DNA of 32,885 nucleotides from Magnetospirillum sp. (GTDB lineage: Bacteria; Pseudomonadota; Alphaproteobacteria; Rhodospirillales; Magnetospirillaceae). This document shows positions 24,659 through 32,571 of this stretch, in pieces; the first letter of the stretch is position 1, and each line of letters begins with the position of its first letter. The position numbers and the translations under genes were made by a program. Where the stretch lies: assembly GCA_016195125.1 (NCBI GenBank), contig JACQAD010000194.1:1-32885 (forward strand), read 5' to 3'. Below the pieces are notes generated by a model, which searched no databases, had not been told where the DNA came from, and was given only the letters and a program-made list of their open reading frames with translations.

Positions 24659-25429
24659 TCAGCCGGGCTGCTTGGCGATGCCGCGCCGGGCGGCGTCCAT
24701 CAGCTGCTTCATGGTCTGCTGGTCGAGAGCGCTGGAGACGATGCGGTCGCCGACGATGAAGGTGGGGGTGCCGCCGATATCCAGCGACCGGGCCAGATCG
24801 AGAGTCTTCTTCAGCTGGCGCTCGATATCGGGATTGTTGACATCCTTCTTGAGCTGCTCGACGTTGAGACCGGCCTCGCCGGCGAGGCGGTAGATGGTCT
24901 TCTCGTCCAAGCGGCCGCGGAACTTCATCAGCGCCTTGTGGACCTCGTCATACTTGGCCTGGCTCTGGGCCTTGGCCACCAGGGCGACACGGGACGCCAG
25001 CACTGAATCCGGCCCCAGGATCGGGTATTCCTTGAGGACCACGCGAACCTTGCCGTCGCTCTTGACCGCTTCCCACAGGGAATCGAAGGTCTGCTTGCAG
25101 AAGCCGCAATTGTAGTCGAAGAACTCGACCACGGTCAGGTCGCCCTTGAGATTACCCCCCTGGGGGTCGTCGGGATTCTTGTAGATGTCGTCCTTGCGGG
25201 CTTCGAGCATCTTGTGGGCATCGGCCTCGGCCTGGGCGCGCATCTTTTCGCGCAGAGCCTCGAGGGCCTCGCCCAGCACCTCGGGATGTTCCATCAGATA
25301 GTCGCGCACGACCTTCTTGACGGCCTCGGCCTGCTTGGGGGTCAAGGGGGCTTCCTGGGCCTGGGCCGGCAGGGCGGTAAGAGCAAGGCCGGACACCATC
25401 AGGGCGGCGGCAAAAGTCTTGGCGATCAT
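24659..25429 (-). CDS. DsbA-family (Com1/ScsC-like) thiol-disulfide oxidoreductase
   Basis: A 256-residue periplasmic protein with a signal peptide (MIAKTFAAAL...PAQAQ). An N-terminal helical segment (residues 28-85, QAEAVKKVVRDYLMEHPEVLG) resembles the oligomerisation region of ScsC/Com1-like proteins. The thioredoxin fold carries CGFC (C108, C111) in VVEFFDYNCGFCK and the cis-Pro loop GGTPTFIVGD. It forms or isomerises disulfides in secreted proteins and could help c-type cytochrome substrates, though that is not shown by position. The ATG at 25429 starts a clean signal peptide; the frame is open to 25495. It shares direction with the M48 protease upstream. Confidence 0.9.
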   Translation of the reverse strand: MIAKTFAAALMVSGLALTALPAQAQEAPLTPKQAEAVKKVVRDYLMEHPEVLGEALEALREKMRAQAEADAHKMLEARKDDIYKNPDDPQGGNLKGDLTVVEFFDYNCGFCKQTFDSLWEAVKSDGKVRVVLKEYPILGPDSVLASRVALVAKAQSQAKYDEVHKALMKFRGRLDEKTIYRLAGEAGLNVEQLKKDVNNPDIERQLKKTLDLARSLDIGGTPTFIVGDRIVSSALDQQTMKQLMDAARRGIAKQPG

Positions 25430-25498
25430 CGGTGAGGCACCCTCAAGCGGCGGAATGGTGGCGGGCATATTGGCGGAAGCGAAACGGCGGAGCAAGGC

Positions 25499-26869
25499 CT
25501 ACCACCACTTCCGGTCCCGATCGCGGGCGGCTCGGACCTGGGATGCCTGCTCCTTGATATCTTGGATGCGCAGCCAGATGGGGCCTTGCTTGCCCAGCAA
25601 TTGCTCCGCCTTGTTGGCGTGGAAATTGGCCTCGGACAGCTTGCCCTTGAGCAGGTAATGCTCGGCCAGGGCGTAGGAGGCCATGCCCTCCTTGCCGTCG
25701 CGGCCGAAGGCGATGGCCAGTTGCTGCCAGGCGAAGACGTCCTCGGGCTCGCGATTGACGGCCACGGTCAGATTGGTCTGGGCATCGGCCAATAGGGCCG
25801 GATCCTCGGACTCGATCTCCACCTGCCCCAGGGAGAGGCGCAGCAGGGCGCTGTCGGGAAGCAGGGAAACCGCCTTCTTGTAGGGCTCCAGGGCCTCCTT
25901 GCCACGGGCGTTCTCGAACAGCATCTGGCCCTTCAATTCCCAGAAATAGGGGTCGTTGGGCCGCTCCTTGATCAATCCCTCGATCAGCGGCAAGGCCATG
26001 GCGAGGTCGGGCTTGCGATAGGCGGCGACGGCCCGGGCGTAGCGAGCCTCCATGCTGGTGTCGGTTTCCTTGTAGCGCATGAAGGTCTTGACCGGCGGTT
26101 CAATGAAGGCGAACAGCTTGGCCTTCATGCGCCGGTGCATCTCCACCCATTCCGGCGGCCAGGGAACATTGCTGTAAGGCGAGGCCGCCACATGCTCGCG
26201 CACGAAGGAAACGCGGTCGCGGGTCAGCGGATGGGTCCGCACATAGGGATCCTGACGCGACGAGACCAGCGCCTCCTGGTCGCCGAGGATTTCGAAGAAC
26301 TCCAACAGCCCCTTGCCGGATTCGTGGGTGTCGTCGAGAAAACGCATGGCCATCTGGTCGGCCTGGGATTCCTGACTGCGCGAGAACGCCAGCAGGTTGC
26401 GCATGGCCATTTCGTTGCTGCCCAGCATCATGGCGGCGGCGGCATCGCCGCGCCCGGTGGCGGCGCCGGCGGCGCCGGCCAGCAGCATCCCCAGAATGGC
26501 CTCGGTGGAGGCGTTGCTCATGGCGTCGGTGTTGCGGATCAGGTGGCCGCCGGCGATATGCCCCGTCTCATGCGCCATCACGCCGATCAGCTGTCCCGGA
26601 TTCTCGGAACGCACCAGCAGGCCGGTATGAAAAAAGATATTCTGACCGCCGGCCACAAAGGCGTTAAGAGTGGGGTCGATAATCAGGTTGATGCGAATGG
26701 CGGCCGGATCGAGACCCGCCGCCCGAAAAATTGGCGTCCCAAATGCGCGGATGGTATTTTCCACCTCCGCGTCACGGATAAACTGCCGCCGCGGCTGCGA
26801 TTGCGCCAAGGCCGGCGGCATGGAAGCGACCAACAGGACTGTCACCAGAAGGATAATGCGCGTGAGCAA
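25499..26869 (-). CDS. M48-family metalloprotease, BepA/YfgC-like with TPRs
   Basis: A 456-residue periplasmic zinc protease with a signal peptide (MLTRIILLVTVLLVASMPPALAQ). The zinc motif HETGH (H100, E101, H104) and the third ligand E167 in SRSQESQAD are intact. Residues about 270-440 form TPR-like helices (PDLAMALPLIEGLIKERPNDPYFWELKGQ-type repeats). BepA-type proteases degrade or assist assembly of outer-membrane proteins such as LptD. The start overlaps the divergent GGT-like gene by 14 bases. Confidence 0.92.
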   Translation of the reverse strand: MLTRIILLVTVLLVASMPPALAQSQPRRQFIRDAEVENTIRAFGTPIFRAAGLDPAAIRINLIIDPTLNAFVAGGQNIFFHTGLLVRSENPGQLIGVMAHETGHIAGGHLIRNTDAMSNASTEAILGMLLAGAAGAATGRGDAAAAMMLGSNEMAMRNLLAFSRSQESQADQMAMRFLDDTHESGKGLLEFFEILGDQEALVSSRQDPYVRTHPLTRDRVSFVREHVAASPYSNVPWPPEWVEMHRRMKAKLFAFIEPPVKTFMRYKETDTSMEARYARAVAAYRKPDLAMALPLIEGLIKERPNDPYFWELKGQMLFENARGKEALEPYKKAVSLLPDSALLRLSLGQVEIESEDPALLADAQTNLTVAVNREPEDVFAWQQLAIAFGRDGKEGMASYALAEHYLLKGKLSEANFHANKAEQLLGKQGPIWLRIQDIKEQASQVRAARDRDRKWW

Positions 26870-28487
26870 GGATCATTCCTCATCGGTCAATTCGTTGCGC
26901 GGCCGCCTTGCGACTGCGTTGGGCACCGTCCTGACCGCAACCCTGGCCCTCGGCGCTTGCGGCGATCCCGCCCGCCCGGTGGGCACGGTCGGCCACATCA
27001 CCGGCTTTGGCGGCATGGTGGCGGCCGACGAGCCCCGAGCGACCATTGTCGGCCGTGACGTCCTGTCCGCCGGCGGCACCGCCGCCGACGCGGCCACCGC
27101 CATCTACTTTACCCTGGCGGTCACCTACCCCTCCACCGCCTCGCTGGGTGGAGGTGGAACCTGCATAATACACGATAGCGGCAAAAAGAAGACGGAAGTC
27201 ATCGATTTCCCGGCGATCGCCTCCACCACTTCCGGCCCCGCCCCTTCGGCGGTGCCCGCCAATCCGCGCGGCTTTTTCGCGCTACACGCCAAGTACGGCA
27301 AGCTGCGCTGGGAAAGCCTGCTGGTGGAGCCCGAGCGGCTGGCCCGTTTCGGTGCACCGGTCTCGCGCGCGCTGGCCAATGATCTGAACCGCGGCCTGGG
27401 CATCGTCGGCCGCGATCCCGCCGCCCGCGCCATCTTCATGCGCGCCGATGGCGGTGTCCTGCGCGAGGGTGATCTGCTGGTTCAGCCGCATCTGGCGGCG
27501 ACCATCGCCAATCTGCGGCGCGCCACCGGCGATTTCTACGTGGGCAACAATGCCCGCGATCTGGTCAAGGCGGTCCAGGCCACCGGCGGCACCCTCAGTC
27601 TGGAAGACCTTCGCGACCTGCGCCCCATTTGGCGCGACGCCATGGTGGTCCAGGTCGGCGCCGATTCCGCCTTTTTCCCGCCGCCCCCCTCGGTGGGCAG
27701 CGCCATGGCGGCCCAATTGCTCGGCGCCTTGTGGCCGCGCTGGGAAGGGGCCTCCGCGTCCGAGCGCCCGCATCTGCTGGCCGAGGCCTCGGCCCGCGCC
27801 TTCGGTGAACGCGCCCGCTGGATGCGCTCCAATGGCTGGACCAACGAAGAACCCGCCAGTCTGGTCTCCGAGGCCCAGTTGAACACCATGATGGCCGGCT
27901 ACTCGCCCGACCGGCACCTTGCGGTGACCAATGTGGCCGGACCGCCGACCGATTCCCAGTCGGGCACCGCCTTCACCGTGCTGGATGGCAATGGTTCAGC
28001 CGTGGCCTGCAGCGTGACCTCCCACGGCCTGTTCGGCAATGGACGGGTGGCTCCGGGTACCGGCATCGTCCTGTCCGGCGTTCCCGGCCCCAATGGCCCG
28101 CCATCGACCACTGCCATGCTGACCATCAACCGGCACAATTCCGAAGTTCACTTCATCGGCGCCGCGTCCGGGGGCGGCACCGCCGCCGCCGCCATGGTCC
28201 AGACCTATCTGAGCGTCGTCACCGAAGGAAAGTCGCCCGCCGACGCCCTGGGACAGCCCCGCGTGGTCCATGCGGGCAAGCCTGACGCCGCCTTCGTGGA
28301 AACCGGTGTCTATTCCCTGGACCCGGCGCCGCTGCAAAGCCGCGGCCACCAGACCAGCGCCACGCCCATGCCCAGCCGGGTCGAGGTTCTGAATTGCCCG
28401 CTCGGCAACAAGAATTCCGAGGGCTGCGACATGGGCACCGACCCGCGCGGCTTTGGCCTGGCCGCCGTCGCCGGCAAGAAGGAATGA
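26856..28487 (+). CDS. Gamma-glutamyltranspeptidase-like lipoprotein
   Basis: A 543-residue Ntn-hydrolase-fold protein. Its lipoprotein signal ends LALGAC (Cys35). GGT features are VLSAGGTAADAATAIYFTLAVTYP, SLGGGGTCIIHD, the probable autocleavage/nucleophile Thr371 in SQSGTAFTVLDGNGSAVA, FGNGRVAPGTGIVLSG, and the GAASGGGTAAA oxyanion region. The usual nucleophile context is TTHxSVVD; here it is GTAFTVLD, so the second Thr and the His are replaced and the substrate may differ from glutathione. The ATG at 26856 has AAGG just upstream; GTG 26862 is an alternative. Its stop overlaps the aminotransferase start (ATGA). Confidence 0.87.
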   Translation: MRVSKDHSSSVNSLRGRLATALGTVLTATLALGACGDPARPVGTVGHITGFGGMVAADEPRATIVGRDVLSAGGTAADAATAIYFTLAVTYPSTASLGGGGTCIIHDSGKKKTEVIDFPAIASTTSGPAPSAVPANPRGFFALHAKYGKLRWESLLVEPERLARFGAPVSRALANDLNRGLGIVGRDPAARAIFMRADGGVLREGDLLVQPHLAATIANLRRATGDFYVGNNARDLVKAVQATGGTLSLEDLRDLRPIWRDAMVVQVGADSAFFPPPPSVGSAMAAQLLGALWPRWEGASASERPHLLAEASARAFGERARWMRSNGWTNEEPASLVSEAQLNTMMAGYSPDRHLAVTNVAGPPTDSQSGTAFTVLDGNGSAVACSVTSHGLFGNGRVAPGTGIVLSGVPGPNGPPSTTAMLTINRHNSEVHFIGAASGGGTAAAAMVQTYLSVVTEGKSPADALGQPRVVHAGKPDAAFVETGVYSLDPAPLQSRGHQTSATPMPSRVEVLNCPLGNKNSEGCDMGTDPRGFGLAAVAGKKE

Positions 28488-29505
28488 GGTTCAAGGTCGC
28501 CGCCAGGGGAGCCATCGCGCCCTTTATCGTCATGGACGTGATGCGGGCGGCAGCCCGGCGTCAGGCCGAAGGTGCCGACATCATCCATCTCGAGGTGGGC
28601 CAGCCCTCGGGCCAGGCCCCCGCCGGAGTCCGGGACGCGGCGCCGGATCGTCGGCGGGCTTCCTGCTGGCCTTCCTGGCCGCCTTCGACCCCGGCGACCG
28701 GGTGGCGGTGGCGGCACCGGGCTATCCCGCCTACCGCAACATCCTCCAGGCGCTCGGCATCGAGTGCGTATCGGTGCCGGTCGGCCCCGCCAGCCATTGG
28801 CAATTGACCGTCGAGACCCTGAGCGCCGTCGACGGCCACCTGGACGGCGTGGTGGTGGCCAGCCCGTCCAATCCCACCGGCTCCATGCTGGTGGACGGCC
28901 AGGTGCCGGAATTGGCCCGATGGTGCGAGACTCAAGGCATCCGTCTGGTCTCGGATGAGATCTATCACGGCATCACCTTCGGGCATCCGGCCGCCACCGC
29001 CGCCGGGCTGGACGTGGCGCCCCACGCCATCATCATCAACAGCTTTTCGAAATACTACGCCATGACCGGCTGGCGGCTGGGCTGGATGGTGATGCCCGAC
29101 GATCTGGCCCGTTCGGTGGAATGCCTGGCCCAGAACCTCTTCATCTCGCCGCCCACCCTGTCGCAGGTCGCCGCCGAGGCGGCGTTCGACTGCACCCATG
29201 AGCTGGAGGCCAGGGTTGCCGGCTACAAGGCCAATCGCGATATCCTGGTGGCGGAACTGCCGCGGGCCGGCTTTACCAAGCTGGCGCCGTCGGACGGCGC
29301 CTTCTATCTGTATGCCGACGTGTCGGAGCTGACCGACGACAGCCCCCAATTCTGTGCCCGCATGCTGGCCGAGATCGGGGTGGCCTGTACTCCGGGCGTG
29401 GATTTCGACCCTTTCGAGGGAAAGCGCACGCTCCGCTTCTCCTTTGCCGGCTCGGCCGCCCACATGATCGAGGCGGCGAAGCGGCTGAAGGCGTGGCGGC
29501 GCTAG
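28484..29505 (+). pseudogene. Class I/II PLP aminotransferase, frame broken by internal deletion
   Basis: Fold-type I aminotransferase in two frames. From ATG 28484 the N-terminus reads normally (FKVAARGAIAPFIVMDVM, HLEVGQPSGQAPAGVRDAA) to about 28640. The next recognisable residues, GSSAGFLLAFLAAFDPGDRVAV, are in the next frame from 28645. The ~40-45 residues that normally lie between (with the GYT region and VVVTxG) are gone, with a net shift of one base. Downstream motifs are intact: SPSNPTGSML, SDEIYHGITFG, the PLP lysine in NSFSKYYAMTGWRLGW, and RFSFAGS. No functional enzyme is expected unless the sequence is wrong here. It is coupled to the GGT-like gene. Confidence 0.85.
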
Positions 29506-29548
29506 CCGGCGCTCTCTCCGCCCGCCAGGGAGCGGGAGTTAAACCGGC

Positions 29549-31255
29549 CTAGGTGATCAGGTCGCGCACCGACTGGGTCATCTCGTCGGCGGTCTTGAAG
29601 ACGTTGGCGTTCACCGAATAGGCCTTCTGGGTCACGATCATCTTGGTGAACTGGTCGGCCAGATCCACGTTGGAGGATTCCACCGCGGCCGATTGAATCG
29701 CCGCGCCGCTGCCCTGCTTGGTGATGGAATCGATGCTCATGGTGCCCGCCTGCTCGGTGGCCCGGAACATGGTTCCCGAAATGGGATCGAGCTGGTCGGC
29801 GGACACGAAGGTCGCCACCGGAATCATGTACAGGGTGCGGGTTCGCCCATTGTTGAAATGAGCGATGACCTCACCGGTATTGGCGATATCGACGCCGTCC
29901 ATGACACCACCGGCATAGCCGTCCTGGTCGATCACCTTGATATCCAGCTTTTTACCGCTGGTCGAGGCGAATTGGGTCAGCTTCTTGGTATCGATGGTGA
30001 CGCTGTTGCTCCCCGCCCCCGCCGCCGTCCAGGTGGCCTTGAAGGCGATGCTGTCGGGACTGGAGAGGCTGCCGTCGCCGTTGAAGGTAATCGGAATCGA
30101 ATTGCCGTAAGCGGTGGTGACCCCGGCCGTGGTGGCGGTCAGGCCCGACATGGTGGCATCGGCGGCATTGGGCTGGAAACGCATAAACCACTGGCCGTTG
30201 CCCGAATGCTCGAAGGAAACCGGCAGGGTGTGGGCGTTGTAGGCCGTGTCGTAGATGGTCAGCGATTCGGCGATGGTGTTGAAAGTGGGCTGATTGGCGT
30301 TCAGGTTGATGCTGGGCGTGGTCTGCAGGGTGGGGCCCGCCGACCAGTCGATGGTCAGATCCTGATAGCCGATTCCCGAGGCCGAGGTGCTGGGCGAGGT
30401 GATCTTGCCGTTGGCATCCATGGTCACCGTCAGCGGCGTGCCGGTGATGGTGCCGACGCTGCCATCGGCCGGATTGGGAGGCAGCGAGAAATCAACCGTC
30501 CAGGTGTCCCCGCTGGCCCGTGTCCACTGCATGGTCAGCGTCTGCGCCGTCCCGAATCCGTCGGTCACCGTCGAGGTATCGGTGAAGGATTGAGGCGATA
30601 CCGTCTGGGTGGCGTTGGACGGCAGATTGGCCACCATCTGCATGGCGGTGGTGGCAACGCCGGTGATGCTCTGGCCGATATTGGCATAGACCGGGGTAAG
30701 CGCCGGAGTGGCGGTGGTCGCCGTGCTGGTGGCACTAGAGACCGGCGAACCGGCGGTGGTGTGGACACCGCCGATATTGCCCTGGGCATCGGCCTTCCAA
30801 CCCATCAGATACTGCCCACCGGCCGTGACGAAGTAGTTGTTCCCGTTCAGGGCCTTCTGCTGAAAATTACCGGCACGGGTATACAGATTCCCCGATGACC
30901 CGGTGGACGGCGCCCCGGAACTGTCGGCGGGAGCGACCACGAAGAAGCCCCGGCCGTTGATGGCCAGATCGCTCCACACCGTCGAGGTGGTGATGGTGCC
31001 CGACTTGGTGATCAGGTTGCGATCGACGGCACGCACGCCGAAAATATCCAGGCCGGAGGTTGCCGTGGCCTGGGTGGGCGAGTTGTTGGACTGGGCCGGA
31101 GCCGCATGGGATTCGGACAGCACCGTCTTGAACTGGGTGTCCTTTTCCTTGTACCCGGTCGTGTTGACGTTGGCGATGTTCTGCGAGATCGAGCCCATGG
31201 CCCAATCCATGCTTTGCATCGCCTGACTGGCGTTGGTGAAAGCCCCATAAATCAT
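29549..31255 (-). CDS. flgE: Flagellar hook protein FlgE
   Basis: Structural subunit of the flagellar hook, 568 residues. The N-terminal flagellar rod domain has IYGAFTNASQAMQSMDWAMG and QNIANVNTTGYKEKDTQF. Hook beta domains rich in Thr/Ser/Ala fill the middle. The C-terminus has SNVDLADQFTKMIVTQKAYSVN and the terminal coiled region TADEMTQSVRDLIT. It is longer than E. coli FlgE (~400 residues), as usual for alphaproteobacterial hooks. The ATG at 31255 has GGAGG 5 bases upstream; an ATG at 31258 and a TTG at 31267 are alternatives. A sigma-54-type promoter precedes it. Confidence 0.93.
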   Translation of the reverse strand: MIYGAFTNASQAMQSMDWAMGSISQNIANVNTTGYKEKDTQFKTVLSESHAAPAQSNNSPTQATATSGLDIFGVRAVDRNLITKSGTITTSTVWSDLAINGRGFFVVAPADSSGAPSTGSSGNLYTRAGNFQQKALNGNNYFVTAGGQYLMGWKADAQGNIGGVHTTAGSPVSSATSTATTATPALTPVYANIGQSITGVATTAMQMVANLPSNATQTVSPQSFTDTSTVTDGFGTAQTLTMQWTRASGDTWTVDFSLPPNPADGSVGTITGTPLTVTMDANGKITSPSTSASGIGYQDLTIDWSAGPTLQTTPSINLNANQPTFNTIAESLTIYDTAYNAHTLPVSFEHSGNGQWFMRFQPNAADATMSGLTATTAGVTTAYGNSIPITFNGDGSLSSPDSIAFKATWTAAGAGSNSVTIDTKKLTQFASTSGKKLDIKVIDQDGYAGGVMDGVDIANTGEVIAHFNNGRTRTLYMIPVATFVSADQLDPISGTMFRATEQAGTMSIDSITKQGSGAAIQSAAVESSNVDLADQFTKMIVTQKAYSVNANVFKTADEMTQSVRDLIT

Positions 31256-31299
31256 CATCGCCTCCAAACACGACGGGGATTAATCCGCCCTGGGCTATC

Positions 31300-31316
31300 T
31301 GCAAAGCCGAGGCCAA
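31300..31316 (-). promoter_or_regulatory. Sigma-54-type promoter of flgE
   Basis: On the minus strand TTGGCCTCGGCTTTGCA: the -24 element TTGGC and the -12 element TTGCA are separated by the required 7 bases between GGC and TTGC. It predicts a transcript start near 31288, about 33 bases before flgE. Sigma-54 control of hook genes is established in several alphaproteobacteria such as Caulobacter. Confidence 0.65.
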
Positions 31317-31384
31317 ATGACGTTATGTTCAAAATCAATCAGTTAGACAGATGATGGGCGGCAGGACTTGCCGAACCCGACCCA

Positions 31385-31420
31385 CAAAAAAGCCCGCCCG
31401 GCAGATGTTGCCGGGCGGGC
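31385..31420 (-). terminator. Terminator of the ornithine decarboxylase gene
   Basis: Perfect 12-bp stem GCCCGCCCGGCA / TGCCGGGCGGGC around GATGT. On the minus strand it is followed by a T-run (the plus-strand A-run at 31386-31391), about 20 bases after the stop codon. Confidence 0.95.
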
Positions 31421-31440
31421 CTTGCAGGCTTGGCGGTCCG

Positions 31441-32571
31441 CTAGATGAAATAGGCCTTCAAGGGTTCGAAGCCGTTGAAGTTCACCGCCGAATACGAGGT
31501 GGTATAGGCGCCGGTGGACAGAATGCGCAGCTTGTCGCCGACCTTGAGGGTGACCGGCATTTCGTATCCGGCCTTCTCGTAGAGGATGTCGGCGGAATCG
31601 CAGGTGGGGCCGGCCAGAACCACCGCCGAGGTCTCGTCGCCGTCGCGCGGCGTGACGATGCGGTACTTGATGGCCTCGTCCATGGTCTCGGCCAGGCCGC
31701 CGAACTTGCCCACGTCCAGATAGACCCAGCGGGTGTCGTCGTCATAGCCCTTGCGGCTGATCAGCACCACTTCGGTCTCCAAGATCCCGGCATCGCCCAC
31801 CAGGGAGCGGCCGGGCTCGATGATCATGGCGGGAATGTTGTTGCCGAAATGGTTGGTCATGGCATCCATGACGGCGTCGGCATAGCGCTCGATGCCGTCC
31901 ACTTCCTTGCGATAGCGGGCCGGGAAGCCGCCACCCAGGTTGACCATGCGCAGTTCGATGCCGGCGGCATCCAGGGCGGAGAACAGCATGGCGGCCTTGC
32001 CCACGGCGATGTCCCATTGCCTGAGGTCGGTCTGCTGGCTGCCCACATGGAAGGACACGCCATAGGGATCGAGGCCCAGTTCGCGGGCCTTGACCAGCAG
32101 ATCCTTGGCCATGTCGATCTCGCAGCCGAACTTGCGCGACAGCGGCCACTCGGCGCCGTCGCAGGTCATCAGGATACGGCAGAACACCTTGGAGCCCGGC
32201 GCCGCCTCGGCCAGCTTGTCCAGCTCGGCCTCGGAATCGAAGGCATAGAGCCGCACGCCCTTGGCATAGGCATAGGCGATGTCCGATTGCTTCTTGATGG
32301 TGTTGCCGAAGGAGATCCGCTCGGCGGGAGCCCCGTTGGCCAGGCACAGATCGATCTCGCCCCGCGAGGCGACATCGAAGCAGGAACCCTCGCCGGTCAG
32401 CATGCGGATGATCTCGGGCGCCGGGTTGGCCTTGACCGCGTAGAACACCTGGGCCAGGGGCAGCCAGTGGCGCAGGCCCTGGTAATTGTCTCGCACCACA
32501 TCCAGGTCAACCACCACGCAGGGGGTGACCGGACGGACTTCTTCGAAAAAACGAGCGATCTTCGCGGTCAT
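31441..32571 (-). CDS. Ornithine/lysine decarboxylase, type III PLP fold
   Basis: Alanine-racemase-fold decarboxylase, 376 residues, making putrescine from ornithine (or cadaverine from lysine) in the cytoplasm. K47 in FYAVKANP binds PLP. Other motifs are GVSFHVGSQ, NLGGGFPA, EPGRSLV and the catalytic C324 in CDSADILYE. The length and motifs fit eukaryotic-type ODC as found in alphaproteobacteria (speF-type/LdcC-like group); ornithine versus lysine specificity is not certain. The ATG at 32571 is preferred to 32586 because GAAGGA is correctly spaced before it. It is preceded by a ~300-base leader with an upstream peptide. Confidence 0.93.
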   Translation of the reverse strand: MTAKIARFFEEVRPVTPCVVVDLDVVRDNYQGLRHWLPLAQVFYAVKANPAPEIIRMLTGEGSCFDVASRGEIDLCLANGAPAERISFGNTIKKQSDIAYAYAKGVRLYAFDSEAELDKLAEAAPGSKVFCRILMTCDGAEWPLSRKFGCEIDMAKDLLVKARELGLDPYGVSFHVGSQQTDLRQWDIAVGKAAMLFSALDAAGIELRMVNLGGGFPARYRKEVDGIERYADAVMDAMTNHFGNNIPAMIIEPGRSLVGDAGILETEVVLISRKGYDDDTRWVYLDVGKFGGLAETMDEAIKYRIVTPRDGDETSAVVLAGPTCDSADILYEKAGYEMPVTLKVGDKLRILSTGAYTTSYSAVNFNGFEPLKAYFI

